Assembly (NCBI GenBank): GCA_964394665.1
Contig: CAYMYN010000002.1
Coordinates: 248,001 to 312,000 of the forward strand
DNA: 64,000 bases
Origin: CAYMYN01 sp964394665
Lineage (GTDB): Bacteria; Planctomycetota; UBA1135; GCA-002686595
Reading direction: 5' to 3'
How positions within the stretch are numbered: the first letter of the stretch is position 1; each line of letters starts with the position of its first letter. A program made the translations under genes and the position numbers. Under the pieces are notes generated by a model, which had not been told where the DNA came from, ran no database searches, and worked only from the letters and a program-made list of their open reading frames with translations. Below are positions 33,647-41,016 of the stretch, in pieces.

Positions 33647-33657
33647 TCGGCGCCCGC
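33635..33657. repeat. Copy 2 of the 23-base direct repeat
   Basis: This matches 31424-31446 at 21 of 23 positions. It also ends a reading frame with Gly-Ser-Arg-stop. Confidence 0.5.
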
Positions 33658-33898
33658 GGCCGATGGGGCCCGGCGGGGGCGGTGGGTCCGATCCGGACCG
33701 GGACCGTCCGGTCCCCGGGAGCTTCCCGAACCACACCATGACCCGAGCAACTGCGCTCCGGCCGCCCCCCTCCTCCTCTGGGCAGCGGGCGACGCTCCTT
33801 GTTCCGTTTCCCAGAATCCCGGCGCCCAGGGAAGGATGAATCCAGAGGACGAATCGCTGCCACCATGACGCGGGCCATGGGCCGGAAGGAGGGCAGCC

Positions 33899-34060
33899 AT
33901 GCACGTGCGACGCGTCCTGGGTAACGCCCACAGTCGAGATGCACGCGAGGATGTCGCTCGGCGGTGCGCGCTGCACGAGCGAGACGTGAACAGCGACGCC
34001 TCGGATCTGGTGAGCTACGCCTACAACGCCCAGGACGAAGAGATCTGGCGCCAGGACTAG
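33899..34060 (+). pseudogene. 5' remnant of Rhs gene, ended by in-frame TAG
   Basis: The 53-codon frame from ATG 33899 is in the same frame as the Rhs fragment downstream. Its end reads LVSYAYNAQDEEIWRQD and then TAG at 34058-34060. Rhs/YD proteins normally continue here as W-QDQN-G, so a Gln codon has probably become TAG. Upstream of residue 34 no Rhs sequence remains, so the N-terminal part is lost. Confidence 0.6.
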
Positions 34061-34150
34061 GCCGTAAGAGTCTTTGAGAGCACCCGGGACGCGGCGGGGC
34101 GGATCACGCAGACCCGTGTCACGACCCTGGCGAGCGGCTTCGACGGGGCC

Positions 34151-36343
34151 GTGCGCCGGATCGAGACGGCCTACGACGCCCTCGGGCGGCGGGAGACGGT
34201 GACCCAGGTTGACAGCTCGGGTACTTCCGGCGGAACCGTCCTCGACCAGGCCGGTTTCAGCTACGATGGCTGGGGCAACGTCGAGACCTATCGTCAGGAC
34301 GTGGACTCAGTTCTTGGCGAGACGACCCCCGAGCACGAGTACGAGGTGAGCTACACCTGGGCCAAAGCGACCGGCGGGCGCAACAGCCTGCGCCGAACCG
34401 GCATCACGCTGCCGAGCGGCGCGAGCGTGAGCCTGGACTATCGCTCGGTGTCCGGGCGCTTCGACGATGCCGTGAGCCGGGTGACCTCGCTGACCCACGG
34501 GGCCACCGTCGCGGTCGCCTACGAGTACCTGGGCCTCGGCCAGGTGGTGGCTACCGACTACCCCGAGCCCGAGATCCGCTGGCGCCTCTATGAGGGCAAC
34601 ACGACGGGCGATTACACCGACCTCGACCGCTTCGGCCGGGTCGTGCACAGCCGCTGGACGAAGTACGGGGAGCTGCCCTTCGGGATGTCGCCGCCCAACA
34701 TCTACCACGTCGAGCTCGACGGCGACGGCCTCTTCACCGGCACGGACGAGTGGGACGACTGCCGCGAGCACAACGACGTCAACGAGATCTTGAAGCCTAA
34801 CCTCGACTGCGACACCGCCGAGGTCGACCTCGCCTACGACGCCGCGGGCAACCTGATCGACGACGGCAAGGACTACAAGTACGTCTACGACGCCTTCTAC
34901 AGGCTGCGCTTCATCAAGACCCAGGGAGACGACGTCGTCTCCGAGCACCGCTACAACGGCCTGGGCCACCGCATCGCTGTGCACGCGGACACGGACGGCG
35001 ACGTCGATGGCAGCGACACCTGGGTGCACCTCGCCTATGACGAGCGCTGGCGCCTAGTGGCCCGCTACTGGGCCGGCGACACCGATCCCCACGAGCAGTA
35101 CCTCCACCACCAAGCCGGCCTCGACGGCCACGGGGGAAGCTCCTACATCGACCTCGTGGCGCTCCGCGACCGCGACACCGACGACAACGGCTCCCTCGAC
35201 GAGCGCATCTACTACTGCCAGAACTGGCGGGCCGACGTGCCCGTGCTCGTCTCCTCCTCGGCCGAGCTGCTCAAGTGGGTCAAGTACTCCGCCTACGGCG
35301 TGCCGTTCGGGTTGCCTGCAGGTGACGCCGACTCGGACGGCACCCGCGACTCAGCCGACCGCATCCAAATCGCCGCCTGGGCCTCCGCCCCCGCCTACGA
35401 CGTCCGCGGCGACCTCAACCTCGACGGTCTCGTCAATAGCACGGACCTGACGTTGGCGAGCGGGGATGTGGGGATGGGGAGGGGGGTATTTGTCCTTCTG
35501 GGTAACGTCTTGGGCTGGGCCGGCGGGGAGCATGTTGATGGCGTGTCAAGCGCGGTGAGGTTCAGAAACAGAGTGATGCTGTCTAGCATGGGGCGTTGGG
35601 GGCGCCGTGACCCACTTTTTCTTGGCGCAATGGACTCGGAAGGGGGCATAAACCTTTACCAAGGACACATGTCAAGGGCAATTGTCCTGCATGATCCATA
35701 TGGGCTATCTACAATCCATCTTGCGTGCGATGCGTCGATGGGGCCTAACGGACAATCTGGAAAACCAGGGGCGTGTGCCGATGTGGGTACGGAGGTCCGT
35801 TTTCAGTGCAAAAGCGGACGGTACTGGTGGAAGTACCAGGCTTTTGACGCCGACTACGCAAAGGGAAGTAGCGAGAGGCTTTGCAGGGCCGAGCTTCGTG
35901 GACCTTGCATTCCGGGTACAGAGCACATTGCTAGGTTGTCCTGCAAGCTGTGCTGCGGATGCGGCAATCAGGAGGTGTGTCGGGTTCACGGCAATGCAGG
36001 GGCCGATGACGACGATGGGGACGGGTGCGCAGAGGTCACTTTTGTGGGACAAGGCTTCACCGGAGGGGAATTTTCAGAGGACCTCGATGAATGGGGTACT
36101 TCAACCGCTGAACACGTGGCTGTAGGGACCGCTCTAGTGATAGCTGGGGTAGCTAGTGGCGGTGCTGTAGGCGGGCTTCTCTTTGGTGGAGTGGGAATTG
36201 CATTCACCATCAGAAACCCCTCGGGGCAAAGCATGAAGGTCTGCTGTCCTATGAATGATTGTCCATCGAAATGTGCAGGCCCCGGAGGTGGGGGCTCGGG
36301 AGGTCGGGGCGAGCCCGGCGGTGGAAGTAGTTCGGGAAACTGA
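34151..36343 (+). CDS. Rhs/YD-repeat protein fragment with dockerin repeats and Cys-rich C-terminal tip
   Basis: The 730-residue frame carries YD repeats (about 1-390; YDALGRRETVTQVD, YDAAGNLIDDG, YVYDAFYRLRFI). Two dockerin-like calcium repeats follow (DADSDGTRDSADRI, about 395-412, and GDLNLDGLVNSTDLT, about 419-433). The Rhs core boundary is GRWGRRDPLFLGA and INLYQGH (about 482-515), and the tip covers about 518-730. The tip has more than a dozen Cys, a glycine-zipper helix (VIAGVASGGAVGGLLFGGVGI) and a Gly-rich tail. From about 35440 the GC content and codon use drop sharply, as for exchanged Rhs tips. The first start is a GTG at 34151; the frame is in phase with a TAG at 34058, so the protein may not be made. 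Confidence 0.75.
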   Translation: MRRIETAYDALGRRETVTQVDSSGTSGGTVLDQAGFSYDGWGNVETYRQDVDSVLGETTPEHEYEVSYTWAKATGGRNSLRRTGITLPSGASVSLDYRSVSGRFDDAVSRVTSLTHGATVAVAYEYLGLGQVVATDYPEPEIRWRLYEGNTTGDYTDLDRFGRVVHSRWTKYGELPFGMSPPNIYHVELDGDGLFTGTDEWDDCREHNDVNEILKPNLDCDTAEVDLAYDAAGNLIDDGKDYKYVYDAFYRLRFIKTQGDDVVSEHRYNGLGHRIAVHADTDGDVDGSDTWVHLAYDERWRLVARYWAGDTDPHEQYLHHQAGLDGHGGSSYIDLVALRDRDTDDNGSLDERIYYCQNWRADVPVLVSSSAELLKWVKYSAYGVPFGLPAGDADSDGTRDSADRIQIAAWASAPAYDVRGDLNLDGLVNSTDLTLASGDVGMGRGVFVLLGNVLGWAGGEHVDGVSSAVRFRNRVMLSSMGRWGRRDPLFLGAMDSEGGINLYQGHMSRAIVLHDPYGLSTIHLACDASMGPNGQSGKPGACADVGTEVRFQCKSGRYWWKYQAFDADYAKGSSERLCRAELRGPCIPGTEHIARLSCKLCCGCGNQEVCRVHGNAGADDDDGDGCAEVTFVGQGFTGGEFSEDLDEWGTSTAEHVAVGTALVIAGVASGGAVGGLLFGGVGIAFTIRNPSGQSMKVCCPMNDCPSKCAGPGGGGSGGRGEPGGGSSSGN

Positions 36344-36360
36344 CTAGCCGTGTTGTGATC

Positions 36361-36831
36361 ATGAGTGCCACTTTTGCTATGCGTGGGGCTGCCTATCGCG
36401 GGGTCTTCCGTTCGCTGGTGATAGCGCTTCTCCTGATGGCGGTGTATTGGACCGGATTCAGGGCTGAAGTTATTCTGCTGGAAGGGCCAGGCGACGGGCT
36501 TCGGGTAACATCTGAAGATTGGGCGCTTAGGTTGCCTGAGCTTCCGGTTTACTTGCCGAATTGCGCGCATAGTCGTAGGGCCTGGTATTCACTGGTTGAC
36601 GGGCGCATGACGTCTGTTGCGGTTTATGTGCGCTTTGATAAGGCCGCCTATGATGAGGTTGTAAGTAACACTCTTCGGCTTGCTCGCGAGCACGGCTGGA
36701 GCTACAGGGAAAGGAGCTTTTTTGTAGGTGGTGGTTTGGACGTCTGGGGAGCTCACGCGTTCGGCGAAGTTGGCTACAAGATTAGGCCGTATCGTTGTGA
36801 ATTGCGGGCGACATGGTCACAAGCTAGATAG
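36361..36831 (+). CDS. Low-GC membrane-anchored protein after the Rhs tip (candidate immunity partner)
   Basis: The 156-residue product has an N-terminal transmembrane helix (about 13-33, FRSLVIALLLMAVYWTGF) and a soluble domain outside the cytoplasm (VYVRFDKAAYDEVVSNTLRLAREHGW...). It is not recognised. It starts 17 bases after the Rhs frame, has the same low GC and unusual codon use, and so came with the tip. In Rhs systems the gene directly after the tip often encodes immunity; here that is an inference. A GTG at 36355 is an alternative start. Confidence 0.55.
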   Translation: MSATFAMRGAAYRGVFRSLVIALLLMAVYWTGFRAEVILLEGPGDGLRVTSEDWALRLPELPVYLPNCAHSRRAWYSLVDGRMTSVAVYVRFDKAAYDEVVSNTLRLAREHGWSYRERSFFVGGGLDVWGAHAFGEVGYKIRPYRCELRATWSQAR

Positions 36832-37481
36832 CGTTGATCGTCCGACGGCCAAGCCCGGTCTCTCTCGGATTTTTCGGAATCCTTGCCTCTGTCCGGGTGA
36901 ATCTGATGGCGTTGCCGTTGCTTTCAGAGCTCAGGCTGTGGCCAGACAGCGGCTACGTATATCGATCGCAAGTTTGTTCACTCGGGGGAGTATGGGCTGA
37001 TCCAATCTAAACCGTAGTGAGATACGTCCGATTGCGGGTCGAATCGCCTCGTCCCATTTCGGGGACTATGCGACGGTCCCAGGGGAGCATGAGCATCACC
37101 GCCAGTTCCCCGGTCAGCGGCTCCTGAGCGCGACGCGCTGACCCCGGGCCACGCACGCGCGGGTCCCCGCCGGGTCGCCCCCTGGGGGCCCCGAGGCGCG
37201 GTCAGGGGACCGGTCGCGGTTCCGAGCCAGGTCCCCGGCGGTTCCCCGGCCGGCGCCTCGGGATCGCGTGATGCGCAGCACACCCGACGCCGCTGGTTCC
37301 CCGCAAGCGGCCCCCCGGAAGCGCCGGGCCCGGGGCCGTCGGGCTCGAGGGACCTGTGGCGCCCGGCTCGCCTAGGGGCCGTCCAGGTTCGCAATCAACG
37401 CGTCAACATCGGCCCCCGCAGTTCCCCGGGATCGGGCCTTCGAGGGGCGGTTAGGGGGCTCCACCGCGTCAACGGCTCCCC
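36832..37481. other. Non-coding accessory stretch with repeated GTTCCCCG motifs
   Basis: No convincing gene was seen in this 650-base stretch. The first 200 bases are AT-richer than the genome. The rest is GC-rich and contains GTTCCCCG at 37105, 37241, 37296 and 37421, with GGTCCCCG at 37230. A short open frame around 37030-37150 ends EHEHHRQFPGQRLLSATR but cannot be assigned. The stretch probably contains decayed mobile-element DNA. Confidence 0.45.
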
Positions 37482-37759
37482 GTGGCACGCTCCCAATCGG
37501 GCCGCATCATCGGCGGCAACGGCGGGCTGGTGGCCATGAAGAAGCTCGGGGACCCGAGTGCGACATCGTCGAGCTCGACGTCGATGACCTTGCGGCGACC
37601 AGCCTTGGCATCGCGCGGAGCCGCACCGCCGAGCTGGCCGACCGGGACGAGGAGACCCTTGCCCGCCTGCTCCGCGAGCTGCAGGCCGAGGACGCGCTCG
37701 AGCGGGGGGTGAGCGCGGATGGGCTTCCTACGCTGATCGACGAGCTGCTCGAAGGCTAG
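37482..37759 (+). pseudogene. Frameshifted ParB-like nuclease/binding domain fragment
   Basis: The first frame reads GRIIGGNGGLVAMKKLG, which fits the ParB/sulfiredoxin-fold motif I-GG-(H/N)-RL-A-KLG. After a frame change near 37550-37560 the second frame reads CDIVELDVDDLAATSLGIARSRTAELADRDEETLARLLREL and ends at TAG 37757. It matches the region after the ParB domain in phage- and ICE-borne ParB/DNA-methylase proteins (AIADNRTAELA-WD-E-L--LL-EL). The N-terminus and any methylase part are missing. It supports past mobile DNA at this site. Confidence 0.6.
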
Positions 37760-37988
37760 GGGAGCGACCTGGCGGGCCCGGGCGCAGCGGGGGACTTCCG
37801 AGCAGCGGGCCTGGCCGCTGGGCGCCAGTGAGCCTCCGTGTCCGCGACGGGGCGCACTAGCCCGTCCCTGACCGACGGATGTGAGGAGATCCTGCCGCAG
37901 TCCCAGCGGTCCGGTGAGCGCTACGAAGGGTCGTCGCCCCAGGGGCCCCCCTGGTTCGGGGGCGGTGAGGTGGTACCTTGGGCGGCCC

Positions 37989-39108
37989 ATGACCTCGCTC
38001 AAGGAACTCCAGGAACGCGCCAAGGCCTACTCCCGTCGTCTGGAACAGTTGCGGGACCGTCTTTGACTACGCCAACAGTCGACGGCGTCAGGAGGAGATC
38101 GAGGCTGCTCAGAACGAGCCGGACTTCTGGAACGACGCCGAGCGTGCCCAGAAGTTGGTGGGCGAGCTGAAGGCCATGCACGCGGTGGTGGACCCCATCG
38201 GCGAGGCCACGACCGCGTTCGAGGAGCTCGAGCTCTTGGCCGAGATGGCGGCCGAAGCCGGTGAGGAGAGCGTGCTCGACGACGCGCAGGCGGCGGTCGA
38301 GCGCCTGGAGAGCATCGTCGAGAAGCTCGAGTTCCGCGTCATGTTGGGCGGCCCCCAGGACAGCGCGAACGCGTTCCTCCAGATCGCGCCGGGCGCGGGT
38401 GGCGTCGACGCCTGCGACTGGGCGGGGTTGCTCCTGCGCATGTACATGCGTTGGGCGGAAGCGAAGGGCTTCGAGGTCGAGGAGATCGAGCTCACCGAAG
38501 AGCCCGAGGGTGGGATCCGATCGGCGCAGATCCACGTCAAGGGTCCCTTCGCCTTCGGGCACCTGAAAGCCGAGACGGGTGTGCACCGCCTGATCCGCAT
38601 CAGCCCCTTCGACAGCCAGGCGCGACGCCAGACGGCCTTCGCCTCGGTGGACGTGACGCCCGAGCTCGAGGACGAGGCGGAGTTCGAGCTCAACGAGGCC
38701 GACATCCGCGTCGACACGATGCGCGCGGGCGGCGCGGGCGGCCAGCACGTGAACAAGACCGAGTCGGCGGTGCGCATGACGCACATCCCGACCGGCATCG
38801 TCGTGCGCAGTCAGAACCAGCGCAGCCAGCACAAGAACAGGGCCATGGCGCTGACCCTGCTCAAGGCCAAGATCGTCGCCATGCACGAGGCCCAGCGCGA
38901 CGCCGAGATGGCGCAGCTCTACGGGACCAAGGGCGAAGTGGCCTTCGGCAGCCAGATTCGGACGTACTGGATGCACCCCAACCAGCTCGTCAAGGATCAC
39001 CGCACGGGCACGGAGAAGGGCAACATCTACGCCGTCCTCGACGGCGATCTCGACGAGTTCATCGAGAGCTACCTGCGCAAGCGCAAGCCCCAGCAGAGTG
39101 CACCCTGA
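37989..39108 (+). CDS. prfB: Peptide chain release factor 2, with programmed +1 frameshift
   Basis: RF2 releases peptides at UGA and UAA. The first 25 codons (ATG 37989, MTSLKELQERAKAYSRRLEQLRDRL) end in CTT TGA C at 38061-38067. Translation must shift +1 at CTT to read GAC and continue to 39108, giving about 373 residues. The catalytic GGQ motif (RAGGAGGQHVNKTESAVR) and the SPF stop-recognition motif (RISPFDSQARR) are present. This is the classical autoregulation: low RF2 slows termination at the internal UGA and favours the shift. A Shine-Dalgarno-like stimulator (GCGGGA) before the slip site is weak. Confidence 0.95.
38061..38067 (+). promoter_or_regulatory. prfB recoding site CTTTGAC
   Basis: The sequence CTT-TGA-C is identical to the slip site in most bacterial prfB genes. 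The zero frame stops at TGA 38064-38066 and the +1 frame continues with GAC as Asp into a full-length RF2. Confidence 0.93.
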
Positions 39109-39126
39109 GCCCCTCGGCGAAGAAGG

Positions 39127-39702
39127 CTACTTGCGTTTCAGCACACTGAACAGGTCCGAACGGTGCATCGTTCGGCGGGGCTTGGCGAACACGCGCTGGC
39201 GCTTGACGTCCGAGACCGTGTAGTAGGCGCCAGGGTCGTGCTCGTCGATCAGGCGCAGGAGGCGCGGCACGCGGCGGCGCTTCTCCACGACCAGGAGCAC
39301 TTCGACCGGTTGGGCGAGCTCTTTCTCGGCCTGGATCTCGACCACCTCGTACCCCTCGCCGCGCAGGCGCGAGGCGAGGTCGACGGTCGGATCGGGCGAC
39401 ACAGCGCGCACGAGCTCGGTCCCGATTGCCAGCTTGTTCTCGATCAGAACGCCTACGAACGTCCCCGTCGCGAAGCCGGCGGCATAGGCCACCGCCAGAT
39501 ACCAAGCGGCCCCGATGTTCGCGATCACCTGCGCCGAGGCTGCGATCCAGATCAACGTCTCGACGAAGCCGATCGCCATCGCGAGAGCGCTGTGCCCGCG
39601 GATCACCAGGATCGTGCGCACCGTTCCCAAGGACACGTCCGCAACGCGAGCGACGAAGATCAGGAGGGCGAGCAGTCCCGAGGGTTCGAGCAGGAGCTCC
39701 AT
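39127..39702 (-). CDS. UPF0316 (DUF2179/DUF5698) membrane protein
   Basis: The 191-residue product has three hydrophobic segments in its first half, starting LLALLIFVARVADVSLGTVRTILVIRG, which is the UPF0316 signature. A cytoplasmic DUF2179-like domain follows (GYEVVEIQAEKELAQPVEVLLVVEKRRRVPRLLRLIDEHDPGAYYTVSDVK). The ATG at 39702 fits the family; a start at 39738 would add 12 residues. Function is unknown in the family. It is convergent with prfB. Confidence 0.85.
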   Translation of the reverse strand: MELLLEPSGLLALLIFVARVADVSLGTVRTILVIRGHSALAMAIGFVETLIWIAASAQVIANIGAAWYLAVAYAAGFATGTFVGVLIENKLAIGTELVRAVSPDPTVDLASRLRGEGYEVVEIQAEKELAQPVEVLLVVEKRRRVPRLLRLIDEHDPGAYYTVSDVKRQRVFAKPRRTMHRSDLFSVLKRK

Positions 39703-39775
39703 GGGCCGCGGCGCAGCGCGCCGCACACTCGACACCATACGCCATCCGCCGTGGCCGGTCGAATCCGGCCGGCGT

Positions 39776-40993
39776 TCACTTGGGCGCGCGAGCGGAGAGC
39801 GAGCGCAGCTCGCCCTGCCACTGCTTCCGCAGGTGACCCTGATGGGCGAAGACGTCGTCGAGTTCGAGCGGGTCGCTGGCCAGGGAGAAGAGATCCATTC
39901 GATCCGCGTCCGCGTCCAGCACGAGCTTGTAGGTCTGATCGCGCAACGCCAGCAGGGTTCGCGGCGCGGCGGGCGGCCGCGTCTCGGCCAGCAGGACGCG
40001 CTCGGCGGGCTCGAGCAGCGACACGCCCGTCGCGCCCGGCAGCGGAGGCTGCCCGAGGAGGTCGAGAAGCGTGGGCGCGATGTCGATCTGGCGCACCAGG
40101 CGCAGGCGCTGGCGAGCCAGGTGCTCGTCCTCGCGACCCTTCGGCTGGCGCACGATCAGCGGCACGCGGAGCAACGAGTCGTGCAACAGCCCGCCCGCGC
40201 CGACCAGACCATGCTCGCCCAAGGAGAGCCCGTGGTTCGAAGTGACCACGATCAGCGAACGTTCGTAGAGTCCGCGCTGGCGCAACTCGTCGAGCAGCGC
40301 CCCGACGGCTCGGTCGCTCTCCTCGACTGCACGCCGATAGGCGTCCCGTACGCCGACGAACGCGCCCGTTGCGGCGTTCGGATCGGCCGGCACGTCGAAC
40401 GGCCCGTGGGTGTCGGCGACGTGCGCCAGGAGGAAGAAGGGACGGCGTGGATCGAGCTTGTCGAGCAGGGCCCGCGCGCGGGCCAGGGCGTCGTCCGCCG
40501 GCGCGACGGCCAGGGTCCCCGGATCGAAGCGCTCGAAGCCACGGTCGATGCCGCGTCCCGGAGCCGGTGGCTTCAGCGCCGCAAGCGCGAAGGACGCGCG
40601 CGTCTGGTAGCCCCGGCGCGCCAGGTGCGCGGCGAGCAGGTCGACGTCCTCGGGCACGCTCTGGCCGTCGGCGTGAACGCGTGTCTCGTGGGGCAATCGC
40701 CCCGAGAGCAAGCAGGTGAAGGCCGGCAGCGTGACGGGCGTGTGGGCGAAGACTTCGTGGAAGACGGCGCCCTCGCGCGCGAGCCGATCGAGATTCGGCG
40801 TGCGCGCGGCGCCGATCGAGTCCGAGCGTGCGTCGGCGCGCAACGAGTCGACCACGATCAGGACCAGGTGCGGCCGCTCCCGACCCAGACCGTAGGCGAC
40901 GACGCCCAGGCACGCACAGACCATGGCGAGCAGCCCGAACCAGACCGGTCGGCCGCTTCCCCTGCCCACACTGCGAGTCCCTCTCGATGCCAT
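39776..40993 (-). CDS. Membrane-anchored sulfatase-fold hydrolase with Thr at the nucleophile position
   Basis: The 405-residue protein has an N-terminal transmembrane anchor (about 17-36) and an alkaline-phosphatase-superfamily domain: PHLVLIVVDSLRAD with metal-binding Asp, and VVTSNHGLSLGEHG with N-H in place of the usual DH. Where sulfatases carry C/S-x-P-x-R, this protein has T88-L-P-A-F, so formylglycine cannot form. It may be a phosphodiesterase or phosphonate-type hydrolase, or an inactive relative. It is followed downstream on the same strand by UPF0316 and preceded by a related gene. Confidence 0.8.
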   Translation of the reverse strand: MASRGTRSVGRGSGRPVWFGLLAMVCACLGVVAYGLGRERPHLVLIVVDSLRADARSDSIGAARTPNLDRLAREGAVFHEVFAHTPVTLPAFTCLLSGRLPHETRVHADGQSVPEDVDLLAAHLARRGYQTRASFALAALKPPAPGRGIDRGFERFDPGTLAVAPADDALARARALLDKLDPRRPFFLLAHVADTHGPFDVPADPNAATGAFVGVRDAYRRAVEESDRAVGALLDELRQRGLYERSLIVVTSNHGLSLGEHGLVGAGGLLHDSLLRVPLIVRQPKGREDEHLARQRLRLVRQIDIAPTLLDLLGQPPLPGATGVSLLEPAERVLLAETRPPAAPRTLLALRDQTYKLVLDADADRMDLFSLASDPLELDDVFAHQGHLRKQWQGELRSLSARAPK

Positions 40994-41016
40994 GCCCCGC
41001 GGGCGCGGCGTGTTCG

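Noticed and set aside
34058..34060. TAG in Rhs as pyrrolysine or suppressor read-through
   Set aside because: The gene is also truncated at its 5' end and the TAG is one mutation away from the expected Gln codon, so decay is the simpler explanation.
37105..37430. GTTCCCCG repeats as a possible CRISPR array
   Set aside because: The repeats are only eight bases long and the distances between them are irregular, so they do not form an array.
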